DNA from: Hyphomicrobiales bacterium
Lineage (GTDB): Bacteria; Pseudomonadota; Alphaproteobacteria; Rhizobiales; RI-29
Reading direction: 5' to 3'
DNA: 64,000 nt
NCBI GenBank assembly: GCA_016125495.1
Contig: WGLQ01000035.1
Location: forward strand, 1 to 64,000
Shown here: piece by piece, positions 1 to 7,856 of the stretch
How positions within the stretch are numbered: position 1 is the first letter of the stretch
Layout of the letters: each line of letters opens with the position of its first letter
Notes under the pieces: model-generated
What the model was told of the DNA's origin: nothing
The model's input: the letters and a program-made list of their open reading frames with translations, nothing else
Databases searched by the model: none
Made by a program: the position numbers and the translations under genes

Positions 1-132
1 CACGGCAAGGCCCGTCTCCGCGAATTCCTCCCCGATGCGGGCGAGATCGATCACCACCGGAGCCCACTCCAATCCGTGCCGCAGCGGCCCGCGCGACCGA
101 ACTTGGCCGGCCTTCGAGCGCACGGTCCCCAT
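1..132 (-). CDS. possible 5' part of an unidentified gene
   Basis: A reading frame on the minus strand runs open from an ATG at 132 off the left edge of the window (44 codons visible, beginning MGTVRSKAGQ). Codon third positions are mostly G or C, as in the neighbouring genes, and the last visible stretch (VIDLARIGEEFAETGLAV) looks like ordinary protein. A GGAGGGG run lies about 20 nt upstream, rather far for a ribosome binding site, so an upstream GTG could be the real start. It would be transcribed in the same direction as the MttB-like gene and follow it. No family is recognised from this fragment. Confidence 0.3.
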   Translation of the reverse strand, partial: MGTVRSKAGQVRSRGPLRHGLEWAPVVIDLARIGEEFAETGLAV

Positions 133-250
133 GAGGCCGCCGCCGCGAACCACCCCTCCGTCGTTGCCGTCATTCGTAGAGACGAAACGCCTTGCGGATC
201 ACCCGTTCACGCATCTCGTCCGCCACGACCCGCGCCACTCGCGGGCCGCT

Positions 251-1831
251 TCAATGGAAGGCGTCGGGCATCGATTGCTTGCGAGTGGCAACGAACGCAT
301 CGATCGCCTCGGCAATGCCGGGGTCGATCGCGGGGGCCTCGTAGCTCGCCAGCCACTCGCGCGCGATGGTGTTGGCTCGCTCCTCGACGCGCTTGCGGCC
401 TTCCGCCTCCCACTGCTCGAACGAATTGTTGTCCGCGACAATGGAACGATAGAACGCGGTCTCGAAATTCGCCTGGGTATGGGCGCAGCCGAGATAGTGC
501 GCTCCCGGACCGACCTCGCGGATCGCGGACATCGCCTGCCCGTTCTCGCTGAGATCGACGCCCGCCGCGAAGCGCTGCATCATGGCCAGCTGGTCGACGT
601 CCAGGATGAACTTGTCGTAGCTCGAGACGAGCCCGCCCTCGAGCCAGCCGGCGGCGTGCAGGACGAAATTGACGCCCGCGAGGAGCGTCGGCATGAGTGT
701 GTGCGCGCTCTCGAAGGCGGCCTGAGCATCCGGCACCTTGGAGCCGCAGAGCGAGCCACCCGAACGGAAGGGGACGTTCAGCCGTCGGGCGAGCTGCGCG
801 GCTCCGAAGAGAACCAGCGAGGGCTCGGGCGTGCCGAAGGTCGGGGCGCCGGACTGCATGGAGATGGAGCTTGCGAAGGTGCCGAAGACGACTGGCGCGC
901 CCTTGCGGCAGAGCTGGGCGAAGGCCATGCCGGCCATTGCCTCGGCGAGGATCTGCGTCAGGGTGCCGGCCACGGTGACGGGCGACATGGCGCCAGCGAG
1001 GATGAAGGGGGAAATGACGGTCGCCTGGCCGGCGCGGGCGTAGACCTTGAGGGCGCCGACCATCGTTTCGTCGTAGACCATCGGCGAGTTGGCGTTGATG
1101 AGATTGATGATGCAGCAGTTGGCATCGAGGAAGTCGGCGCCGAACACGAGCCTGGCCATCTCGACGGTGTCGGCGGCACGCGAGGGGTGCGTCACCGAGC
1201 CCATGAAGGGTTTGTCGGACCGCTTTATGTGCGCGGCCACCATGTCGAGATGGCGCTTGTTCACCGGGATGTCGACCGGCTCGCAAACCGTGCCGCCCGA
1301 ATGGTGCATCGCAGGCGCCATGTAGGCGAGCTTGACGAAATTCTGAAAATCCTCGAGGCGCGCATAGCGGCGCTCACCCTCGAGATCGCGCACGAAGGGC
1401 GGGCCATAGACCGGCGCGAAGACGGTGGCATTGCCGCCGATCTGCACGGAGCGCTCCGGGTTACGGGCGTGCTGGATGAACTGGCGCGGGGCATGGGCGA
1501 TGAGCGAGCGGGCGAGGCCGCGCGGCATGTGCACGCGGGCGCCGCGCACGTCAGCACCAGCCTCCTTCCAGAGGTCGAGGGCTTCGGGATCGTCACGGAA
1601 CTCGATGCCGATCTCCTCGAGGATCGTTTCGGCATTCGCCTCGATGAGGGTCAGCCCCTCCTCGGACAGCACTTCGAATGGGGCCATGGCGCGGCGGATG
1701 TAGCCGAACTGCTCGCCAGAGCCGCCGCCACGCCGCTGTGCGCGTCGTGCCTGGGCGCCGGAGCCACCCGGGCGTGCGCGGCGACGGCGCTCTCCTGCGC
1801 CCGAGGTTTCGGATTCCGGCTGATCGGTCAT
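251..1831 (-). CDS. MttB-family (non-pyrrolysine) methylamine:corrinoid methyltransferase
   Basis: A 526-residue protein of the trimethylamine methyltransferase (MttB) family. Family members move a methyl group from a tertiary or quaternary amine to the cobalt of a corrinoid protein. The frame has no in-frame amber codon, so it belongs to the non-pyrrolysine branch, which includes the glycine-betaine enzyme MtgB; its own substrate cannot be read from the sequence. Residues 10-37 are a low-complexity Arg/Gly/Ala tail before the folded domain begins near FGYIRRAM. The start is the ATG at 1831, with GGAG nine bases upstream; the open frame reaches back to 2017 without another convincing site. 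It is divergent from the corrinoid-protein gene, separated by a 400-bp regulatory region. Confidence 0.9.
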   Translation of the reverse strand: MTDQPESETSGAGERRRRARPGGSGAQARRAQRRGGGSGEQFGYIRRAMAPFEVLSEEGLTLIEANAETILEEIGIEFRDDPEALDLWKEAGADVRGARVHMPRGLARSLIAHAPRQFIQHARNPERSVQIGGNATVFAPVYGPPFVRDLEGERRYARLEDFQNFVKLAYMAPAMHHSGGTVCEPVDIPVNKRHLDMVAAHIKRSDKPFMGSVTHPSRAADTVEMARLVFGADFLDANCCIINLINANSPMVYDETMVGALKVYARAGQATVISPFILAGAMSPVTVAGTLTQILAEAMAGMAFAQLCRKGAPVVFGTFASSISMQSGAPTFGTPEPSLVLFGAAQLARRLNVPFRSGGSLCGSKVPDAQAAFESAHTLMPTLLAGVNFVLHAAGWLEGGLVSSYDKFILDVDQLAMMQRFAAGVDLSENGQAMSAIREVGPGAHYLGCAHTQANFETAFYRSIVADNNSFEQWEAEGRKRVEERANTIAREWLASYEAPAIDPGIAEAIDAFVATRKQSMPDAFH

Positions 1832-2231
1832 CTCTGCACACTCCAAGTGCTGCGGTCGCTGCCAATGCTGTGGTCGGGGTCGCGGCGCCAATCGAGGGCG
1901 GGGGTCCGTCTTGCCGAAGTGCCATGCGATCCGACTGTCGAGCCGAGCTAACCCGAGTATTCCGGTCCACAGATGTCCTGCGTCGCCAGCCAAGCGGCTG
2001 GAAGCGACATGCCCCACTCGGATCGAACGGAGTGCGCTGGCTCCTCCAGCCGCTGTTCACCGCACCAGGCGATTGTTCGAAAACGCATTTTTCCCTGCCG
2101 GTGTGTCGTGGGCCCGATCCCGCCCGTCGCAACCGGCACAACAAGGCGTCGCTTCCAGTATCGCCTCGCCAAGGCATTCGCTACATTACTCGCCACCGGC
2201 CCATCAATTCGCGACCCTGGAGGTCCAACAC
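1832..2231. promoter_or_regulatory. divergent promoter region of the corrinoid methyltransferase locus
   Basis: A 400-bp non-coding stretch between the divergent MttB-like and corrinoid-protein genes. It must hold both promoters. A relatively AT-rich patch near 2065-2100 and another near 2160-2200 are the likeliest promoter positions. No convincing consensus boxes, riboswitch or operator palindrome was seen by eye. Confidence 0.4.
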
Positions 2232-2930
2232 ATGTCCGACGACGATATCGTGCTCGCGGAGCTGTCCGACGACGAACTCGTGCTGCAAATGCACGACGAC
2301 CTCTACGACGGTCTCAAGGAGGAGATCGAAGAGGGGACGCGCATCCTGCTGGATCGCGGTTGGACACCTTACAAGGTGCTCACCGTGGCTCTGGTGGAAG
2401 GCATGCGGATCGTCGGGGAGGACTTCCGCGATGGCATCCTGTTCGTGCCGGAGGTGCTGCTCTCGGCCAACGCCATGAAGGCGGGCATGACGATCCTGCG
2501 GCCGCTGCTGGCGGAAACCGGTGCGCCCAAGGTCGGCAGCATGGTGATCGGCACGGTGAAGGGCGACATCCACGACATCGGCAAGAACCTCGTCGGCATG
2601 ATGCTGGAGGGCGCCGGGTTCGACGTGTACGACATCGGGATCAACAACCCGGTCGAGAAATATCTCGAGGCCATCGAGAAGCACAAGCCGGACATCATCG
2701 GCATGTCGGCGCTGCTGACCACGACGATGCCCTACATGAAGGTCGTCATCGACACGCTGCGCGAAAAGGGCATGCGCGACGATTTCACGGTGCTCGTCGG
2801 CGGCGCGCCGCTCAACGAGGAATTCGGAAAGGCGATCGGCGCGGATGCCTATTGCCGCGACGCGGCGGTCGCGGTCGAGACGGCCAAGGCCTACATGGCG
2901 CGCAAGCACAACCGGATGTCCGGATCGTGA
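2232..2930 (+). CDS. corrinoid (B12-binding) methyl-carrier protein, MttC/MtbC type
   Basis: A 232-residue two-domain corrinoid protein. Residues 1-95 form the helical methionine-synthase-type cap, and residues 96-230 the Rossmann-like B12 domain. The cobalt-ligand motif GDIHDIGKNLV is at 111-121, with His114 as the expected lower axial ligand. The protein would accept the methyl group from the MttB-like enzyme and hand it to the methyltransferase encoded at 4767. Length and domain order match MttC/MtgC/MtbC proteins. The start at 2232 is supported by a strong GGAGG about eight bases upstream; the longer open frame back to 1911 is not needed. A strong hairpin follows the gene. Confidence 0.93.
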   Translation: MSDDDIVLAELSDDELVLQMHDDLYDGLKEEIEEGTRILLDRGWTPYKVLTVALVEGMRIVGEDFRDGILFVPEVLLSANAMKAGMTILRPLLAETGAPKVGSMVIGTVKGDIHDIGKNLVGMMLEGAGFDVYDIGINNPVEKYLEAIEKHKPDIIGMSALLTTTMPYMKVVIDTLREKGMRDDFTVLVGGAPLNEEFGKAIGADAYCRDAAVAVETAKAYMARKHNRMSGS

Positions 2931-2987
2931 TCCAGGACCGAAGCCGGCCGGTGCGGGGCCGCCTCCATCAGCCGCCAGAATGCAAGG

Positions 2988-3024
2988 CGCCCACCGGAAC
3001 AACCGGTGGGCGTTGTCGTTCTGG
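2988..3024 (+). terminator. hairpin terminator after the corrinoid-protein gene
   Basis: A perfect 10-bp inverted repeat CGCCCACCGG (2988-2997) and CCGGTGGGCG (3003-3012) around a five-base AACAA loop, followed by a moderately T-rich stretch (TTGTCGTTCT). It sits 58 bp past the stop of the corrinoid gene and before the convergent bactofilin gene, so it could end transcription from either side. Confidence 0.7.
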
Positions 3025-3072
3025 GCGAGGTTGGTGGCGGACAAGTCTGGCAGGTCACCGCGACCTCGCCCG

Positions 3073-3675
3073 TCAGCGTCGCGGCGCACTCTCCTCGGTG
3101 GCCATCGAGACGTAGCTCGTCACCGTCCGCTCGCCTGGGCGGGTGTCCTGGAGCAGGCCCGTCGGATCGCCGCCGCGCTCGCGGTCCCAGCGAAGGGTGC
3201 CCTCGTAGTGGGTGCCCATCTCCATGCCGATACCCTGGTGGATGATATCGCCTTCGACGCGGGCCGTGCGGTGGAGCATCACGCTGCGGCCGCGCACGGT
3301 ACCGGAGACGCGACCGTAGATTTCGACCGTGTCGCCCTCGATGCTGCCGAGCACATTGCCGTCCTCGGAGATGGTCACCGAGCCGCCCTGGACGTCTCCG
3401 GCGACCGTGCCCTCGAGCCGCAGGCCGCGCTCGGTGCGTACGTTGCCCTCGATGGTGATGTCGGACGTGATGACCGCCTCGCTTGCCGGTTCGCCAGCGG
3501 GCAGGCCGGATCGTGGGCGAAGAAAGCTCTGGGCCCGCGAGAGCGAGGCGATGGCGGCACGCCCATCGCCCTCCCGATCGTGGTCGCGCTCACGATCACG
3601 CTCGCGCTCCCTTTCCGCCGTGTACGTTTCATTGCCCCGATCGCTCGAGCCATTCCTTCGGCTGAAGACCTGCAT
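3073..3675 (-). CDS. bactofilin (polymer-forming cytoskeletal protein)
   Basis: A 200-residue bactofilin. Bactofilins polymerise into membrane-associated filaments that help organise the cell envelope. Residues 1-65 are a charged, Arg/Glu/Asp-rich disordered segment. Residues 68-150 are the right-handed beta-helix, with regularly spaced short strands (ITIEGNVRTERGLRLEG, VTISEDGNVLG, VEIYGRVSGTVRG). A short polar tail follows. The ATG at 3675 has GGGGAG seven bases upstream. The gene lies on the opposite strand inside the corrinoid locus, between the corrinoid protein and DUF1638 genes, and has no obvious functional link to them. Confidence 0.9.
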   Translation of the reverse strand: MQVFSRRNGSSDRGNETYTAERERERDRERDHDREGDGRAAIASLSRAQSFLRPRSGLPAGEPASEAVITSDITIEGNVRTERGLRLEGTVAGDVQGGSVTISEDGNVLGSIEGDTVEIYGRVSGTVRGRSVMLHRTARVEGDIIHQGIGMEMGTHYEGTLRWDRERGGDPTGLLQDTRPGERTVTSYVSMATEESAPRR

Positions 3676-3869
3676 CTATCTCCCCAAGTCGCAGCCGTGC
3701 GATTTGAAGATGTCACCGCGATCCCGCAGTCGGACTTTGGTCACGCGAGAGGGCGGTATTGTGGCTACAACATGTGCGATCAGCGGCGATTGACGCGCCG
3801 GGCGGCGATTGCGACAACGGCCCGGCTTGCGGCGGCGCTCCGGAGCGCTTTGCGGAGAGGGAAATGTCG

Positions 3870-4664
3870 ATGAACGAAGGCGAGAGCGTAACGGGTGAGG
3901 CGGAGGGTGTTCACTCCCCGGTGATCCCGGAGGGGTTCCGCTATCGACGTGACGGCGTGCTCGCGGAGGGGCGCGTGCTGGTGATCGCGTGCGGCGCGAT
4001 CGCCAAGGAGATCATCGCCGTGGTCGAGGCAAACGACTGGCGACACATGGAAATCGCTTGTCTACCGGCGATCTGGCACAACCGGCCCGAGAAAATCCCC
4101 GAGGGCGTGCGCGAGAAAATCCGCGAGGCCAAGGCCAGCGGCCGCTACAGCGCCATCCTGGTCGGCTACGGGGACTGCGGAACCGGCGGCCTCCTCGACA
4201 AGGTCCTGGCCGAGGAAGGCGGCATCGAGCGGCTCCCGGGTGACCACTGCTATGCCTTCTTTTCCGGCACGCGGCAGTTCGAAGAGACCTTCGCCGGGGA
4301 GATCGAGACCTTCTATCTCACGGATTTCCTGGTGCGCCAGTTCGACGCCATGATCTGGCGGGGCCTCGGGCTCGCCAAGCATCCGGAATTGCGCGACATG
4401 TACTTCCACAACTACCGCAAGCTCGTCTATCTGGCGCAAACCGACGACCCGGACCTCGATCGCCGTGCCGAGGAGGCGGCCGAGCGCCTCGCACTGCCGC
4501 TCGAAATCCGACGGACCGGGTACGGTGACCTGGTCGGCTCGCTCGGCGGGCTCGCCGGAAAGGGCCAGACGCCGCCAGCACGGTTACCCAGGACCGGGCG
4601 CGTCGGTTTCCAGACACCAGACGTCGTCAGCGAGCAACCACCGAACCAGCGGTCGGGCGATTGA
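3870..4664 (+). CDS. DUF1638 protein of the corrinoid methyltransferase locus
   Basis: A 264-residue DUF1638 protein. The family has no established function, but its genes commonly sit beside MttB-type methyltransferase and corrinoid-protein genes, as here. Conserved Cys/His-containing blocks are visible: LVIACGAIAKEI, CLPAIWHNRPEKIP, GYGDCGTGGLLD and GDHCYAFF. They suggest a bound metal or cofactor, which is an inference. The C-terminal 40 residues are Pro/Arg-rich and probably disordered. Two ATGs compete (3864 and 3870); the second is preferred because the GGAGAGG element lies nine bases before it. It is followed after about 100 bp by the methyl-THF transferase gene. Confidence 0.85.
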   Translation: MNEGESVTGEAEGVHSPVIPEGFRYRRDGVLAEGRVLVIACGAIAKEIIAVVEANDWRHMEIACLPAIWHNRPEKIPEGVREKIREAKASGRYSAILVGYGDCGTGGLLDKVLAEEGGIERLPGDHCYAFFSGTRQFEETFAGEIETFYLTDFLVRQFDAMIWRGLGLAKHPELRDMYFHNYRKLVYLAQTDDPDLDRRAEEAAERLALPLEIRRTGYGDLVGSLGGLAGKGQTPPARLPRTGRVGFQTPDVVSEQPPNQRSGD

Positions 4665-4766
4665 GGTGGTCAGGCGATCGTCGCCGCCCTCGAAATGGGC
4701 TGGCAGGACGCTCGCAAGGCTCTCGCTTCGCGCCACGCCGCGCCCGATCCACCAGAAGGCTCGACC

Positions 4767-5699
4767 ATGACCCGCACGCTCGTCGCCTCCGCGCGCAAGG
4801 AAATCCACATCGGTTTCGATCAGCCGTTCTGCGTCATCGGTGAGCGCATCAACCCGACGGGGCGCAAGAAGCTCGCGGCCGAAATGCAGGCCGGCGACTT
4901 CTCGACGGTGGAGGCGGACGCGCTTGCACAGGTCGCGGCCGGTGCCACCATGCTCGACGTGAATGCCGGGGTCACGGCGGTCAACCCGAACGAGACGGAG
5001 CCGCCGCTCCTGCGCAAGACGGTGGAACTCGTGCAGAGCCTCGTCGATGTTCCGCTTTCGATCGATTCATCGGTGCCGGCCGCGCTCGCGGCGGGCCTCG
5101 AGGTTTGCAAGGGTCGGCCGCTGGTCAACTCGGTGACCGGCGAGGAGGACCGCCTCGAGATGGTCCTGCCGCTGGTCAAGAAGTACAACGTGCCGGTGGT
5201 CGCGATCTCCAACGACGAGACGGGCATCTCGATCGATCCGGACGTGCGCTTCGAGGTCGCGCGCAAGATCGTGCAGCGCGCCGCGGACTATGGCATTCCG
5301 GCGCACGACATCGTCGTCGATCCGCTGGTCATGCCGATCGGTGCCATGGGAACGGCCGGTCTCCAGGTTTTCGCCCTCGTGCGCCGGCTGCGCGAGGAGC
5401 TCAAGGTGAACACGACGTGCGGCGCTTCCAACGTCTCGTTCGGGCTGCCGCACCGGCACGGCATCAACGCCGCCTTCCTGCCGATGGCGATCGCCAGCGG
5501 CATGACCTCGGCGATTATGAACCCCTGCCGGCCGCAGGAGATGGAAATGGTGCGCGCCGCCAACGTTCTGATGTCCACGGACGAGAATTGCGCCCAGTGG
5601 ATCCGGATCTATCGCGAACCGGCCGGCGAGGGGGCGGCGCCGGCTGAGGAAGGGCGGCGGCGAGGCGGGCGCCGGCGGCGCGACGGCGAGGCCGCCTGA
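4767..5699 (+). CDS. methyltetrahydrofolate:corrinoid methyltransferase (MtgA/AcsE-like)
   Basis: A 310-residue pterin-binding TIM-barrel protein of the methyltetrahydrofolate methyltransferase family. It would move the methyl group between the corrinoid protein and tetrahydrofolate, connecting amine demethylation to the folate pool. Family motifs include VIGERINPTGRKKL near residue 23, MLDVNAGV, PLSIDSS and NTTCGASNVSFGLPHR. The last 25 residues (after IYREPAGE) are an Arg/Gly-rich low-complexity tail, like those of the MttB-like and activator proteins of this locus. The start chosen is the ATG at 4767 (MTRTLVAS), with a modest GAAGG before it. The activator gene follows 37 bp downstream, so the two are probably co-transcribed. 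Confidence 0.92.
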   Translation: MTRTLVASARKEIHIGFDQPFCVIGERINPTGRKKLAAEMQAGDFSTVEADALAQVAAGATMLDVNAGVTAVNPNETEPPLLRKTVELVQSLVDVPLSIDSSVPAALAAGLEVCKGRPLVNSVTGEEDRLEMVLPLVKKYNVPVVAISNDETGISIDPDVRFEVARKIVQRAADYGIPAHDIVVDPLVMPIGAMGTAGLQVFALVRRLREELKVNTTCGASNVSFGLPHRHGINAAFLPMAIASGMTSAIMNPCRPQEMEMVRAANVLMSTDENCAQWIRIYREPAGEGAAPAEEGRRRGGRRRRDGEAA

Positions 5700-5736
5700 C
5701 GACGAGCGAAGGCCGCCACGAAAGGGATCGAGCGAC

Positions 5737-7818
5737 ATGACGGACGGACCGGTCGAAGGCGGAGCGGGTGCGGTCGCCGAGGCGAGTGCCGACGTGAAGG
5801 ATGCCCTGGTGCTGTTCATGCCGAGCGGGCGGCGCGGCCGGTTCGCGCATGGTACGCCGGTGATCGAGGCGGCCCGCTCGCTCGGGGTCTACATCGAATC
5901 CGTCTGTGGCGGACGCGGCATGTGCGGGCGCTGCCAGGTTTCGGTGGCCGAGGGGCATTTCGCCAAGCACAACGTGACGAGCGCGCGCGACCATCTCTCG
6001 CCGTTCTCCTCCCTCGAAACGCGATACGCGGAAAAGCGCACGCTCGCGGAGGACCGGCGGCTGAGCTGCTCGGCGCTGATCCAGGGCGACCTCGTCATCG
6101 ATATTCCGGCCGAGGTGCAGGTCAACCGGCAGATCGTGCGCAAGAAGGCCGAGGACCGCCACATCCCGCGCGATCCGGCAACGCACCTCTGCTACATCGA
6201 GGTCGACGAGCCGGACATGGAGAATCCCTCCGGCGATGTCGAGCGGCTGCTCGAGGCGCTGACGAGGGAGTGGGGCTTCGAGAAACCGGGTATCGATTTT
6301 CATCTTCTTGCGCGCGCGCAGACGGTGCTGCGGCTCGGAGAATGGAAAGTCACGGTCGCGGTCAACGACGCCGAGGGCGCGCCGCGGGTGATCGCGATGT
6401 GGCCGGGCTTCCACAACGAGGCCTATGGCGTCGCCGTCGACATCGGCTCGACCACGATTGCCTGCCACTTGTCCTCCCTCCTTTCAGGGCGCACGCTCGC
6501 CTCCTCGGGAATCTCGAACCCGCAGATCCGGTTCGGCGAGGACCTGATGAGCCGGGTCAGCTACATCATGATGAACCCGGACGGGCATCAGGCGCTGACT
6601 CGGGCCGTGCGCGAGGCGGTCGCGGGGCTGATCAGCAAAGTGGCCGAGGAGGCCGGAATCTCGGCGGCCGACATTCTCGAAGGGGTTTTCGTCGGCAATC
6701 CGATCATGCACCATCTCTTTCTCGGCATCGATCCGCGCGAACTCGGCGGGGCGCCTTTCGCGCTCGCAACGAACGCCGCGCTCAACTGCCGGGCGAGCGA
6801 CATCGGGCTCGACATCAACGAGGGCGCCAGGGTTTACCTCCTGCCTTGCATCGCGGGCCACGTAGGGGCGGATGCCGCGGGCGCGACACTCACCGAGCAG
6901 CCCTACAATGGCGATGAATTGACGCTCCTGGTCGATATCGGAACGAACGCGGAAATCGTGCTCGGCAACCGTCACCGCATCGTGGCGGCCTCGTCTCCGA
7001 CCGGTCCGGCATTCGAGGGAGCGGAAATCTCGTGCGGCCAGCGGGCCGCGCCCGGCGCGATCGAGCGGGTTCGCATCGATCCGGCAACGCTGACGCCGCG
7101 CGTCAGGGTGATCGGGATCGATGCCTGGTCGGACGAGGCGGAGTTCCTCGAAAAGCGCGAGCAGGTCGGAGTCACCGGGGTCTGCGGCTCCGGCATCATC
7201 GAGGTGATCGCGGAGATGTATCTCGCCGGCATCATTTCGACGGACGGGGTGATCGACGGCAGCAAGGCGGAGCTGAGCGACCGGATCGTGGAGGATGGGC
7301 GCACGTTTTCCTATGTGCTCTGGCGCGGCGATCAGGAACTGCGCATCACGCAGAACGACGTACGCGCGATCCAGCTCGCCAAGGCGGCGCTCTATGCGGG
7401 CGTCAAACTGCTGATGGACCGTATGGGCATCGAAGAGGTGGACCGGGTCAAGCTGGCGGGCGCATTCGGCACCTATATCGATCCCAAGTATGCGATGATC
7501 CTCGGGCTCATTCCCGACTGCAATCTCGACAAGGTGCATTCGGTCGGCAATGCCGCCGGCACCGGCGCGCGCATGGCGCTGCTCAACAAGGGCTACCGGC
7601 ACGAGATCGAGGAGGTCGTGCGGCGGATCGAAAAGGTGGAGACCGCGCTCGAGGCGAAATTCCAGCAGCACTTCATCAATGCCATGGCCTTGCCGAACAA
7701 GGTGGATCCGTTCCCGAGGCTGAGGGCGGCGGTGCCGCTGCCGGAGGCGGCGCCTGCAGCGGGCGGCGACGATGAGGACGGCGGCCGGCGGCGCCGGCGT
7801 GGCGGGCGGCGCGGCTGA
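5737..7818 (+). CDS. ASKHA-family corrinoid activator with N-terminal [2Fe-2S] domain (RACo-like)
   Basis: A 693-residue protein of the DUF4445/RACo group. These proteins use ATP and a reduced iron-sulphur centre to bring inactive Co(II) corrinoid back to Co(I). A plant-type ferredoxin domain occupies residues 25-125, with cluster cysteines 57, 63, 66 and 111 (CX5CX2C...C). A linker follows, then the ASKHA ATPase domain with phosphate-binding motifs GVAVDIGSTTIACHLSS (about residue 229) and LLVDIGTNAEIVLGN (about 397), and late motifs LAGAFGTYIDPKY and VGNAAGTGARMALLN. The C-terminus ends in an Arg/Gly tail (GGRRRRRGGRRG). The gene is the last of the rightward corrinoid operon and converges on the aminotransferase gene. 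Confidence 0.93.
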   Translation: MTDGPVEGGAGAVAEASADVKDALVLFMPSGRRGRFAHGTPVIEAARSLGVYIESVCGGRGMCGRCQVSVAEGHFAKHNVTSARDHLSPFSSLETRYAEKRTLAEDRRLSCSALIQGDLVIDIPAEVQVNRQIVRKKAEDRHIPRDPATHLCYIEVDEPDMENPSGDVERLLEALTREWGFEKPGIDFHLLARAQTVLRLGEWKVTVAVNDAEGAPRVIAMWPGFHNEAYGVAVDIGSTTIACHLSSLLSGRTLASSGISNPQIRFGEDLMSRVSYIMMNPDGHQALTRAVREAVAGLISKVAEEAGISAADILEGVFVGNPIMHHLFLGIDPRELGGAPFALATNAALNCRASDIGLDINEGARVYLLPCIAGHVGADAAGATLTEQPYNGDELTLLVDIGTNAEIVLGNRHRIVAASSPTGPAFEGAEISCGQRAAPGAIERVRIDPATLTPRVRVIGIDAWSDEAEFLEKREQVGVTGVCGSGIIEVIAEMYLAGIISTDGVIDGSKAELSDRIVEDGRTFSYVLWRGDQELRITQNDVRAIQLAKAALYAGVKLLMDRMGIEEVDRVKLAGAFGTYIDPKYAMILGLIPDCNLDKVHSVGNAAGTGARMALLNKGYRHEIEEVVRRIEKVETALEAKFQQHFINAMALPNKVDPFPRLRAAVPLPEAAPAAGGDDEDGGRRRRRGGRRG

Positions 7819-7856
7819 GGGGGAACTCCCAGTCCTCCCCTCCGAGCAAGACGAAA

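Noticed and set aside
251-1831. Pyrrolysine-type MttB
   Set aside because: There is no in-frame amber codon and no pyl genes are visible, so the protein belongs to the non-pyrrolysine branch.
35-1951. 638-codon plus-strand open frame opposite the MttB-like gene
   Set aside because: It is the mirror of a clear MttB-family gene; its product is His/Arg/Gly-rich with no family features.
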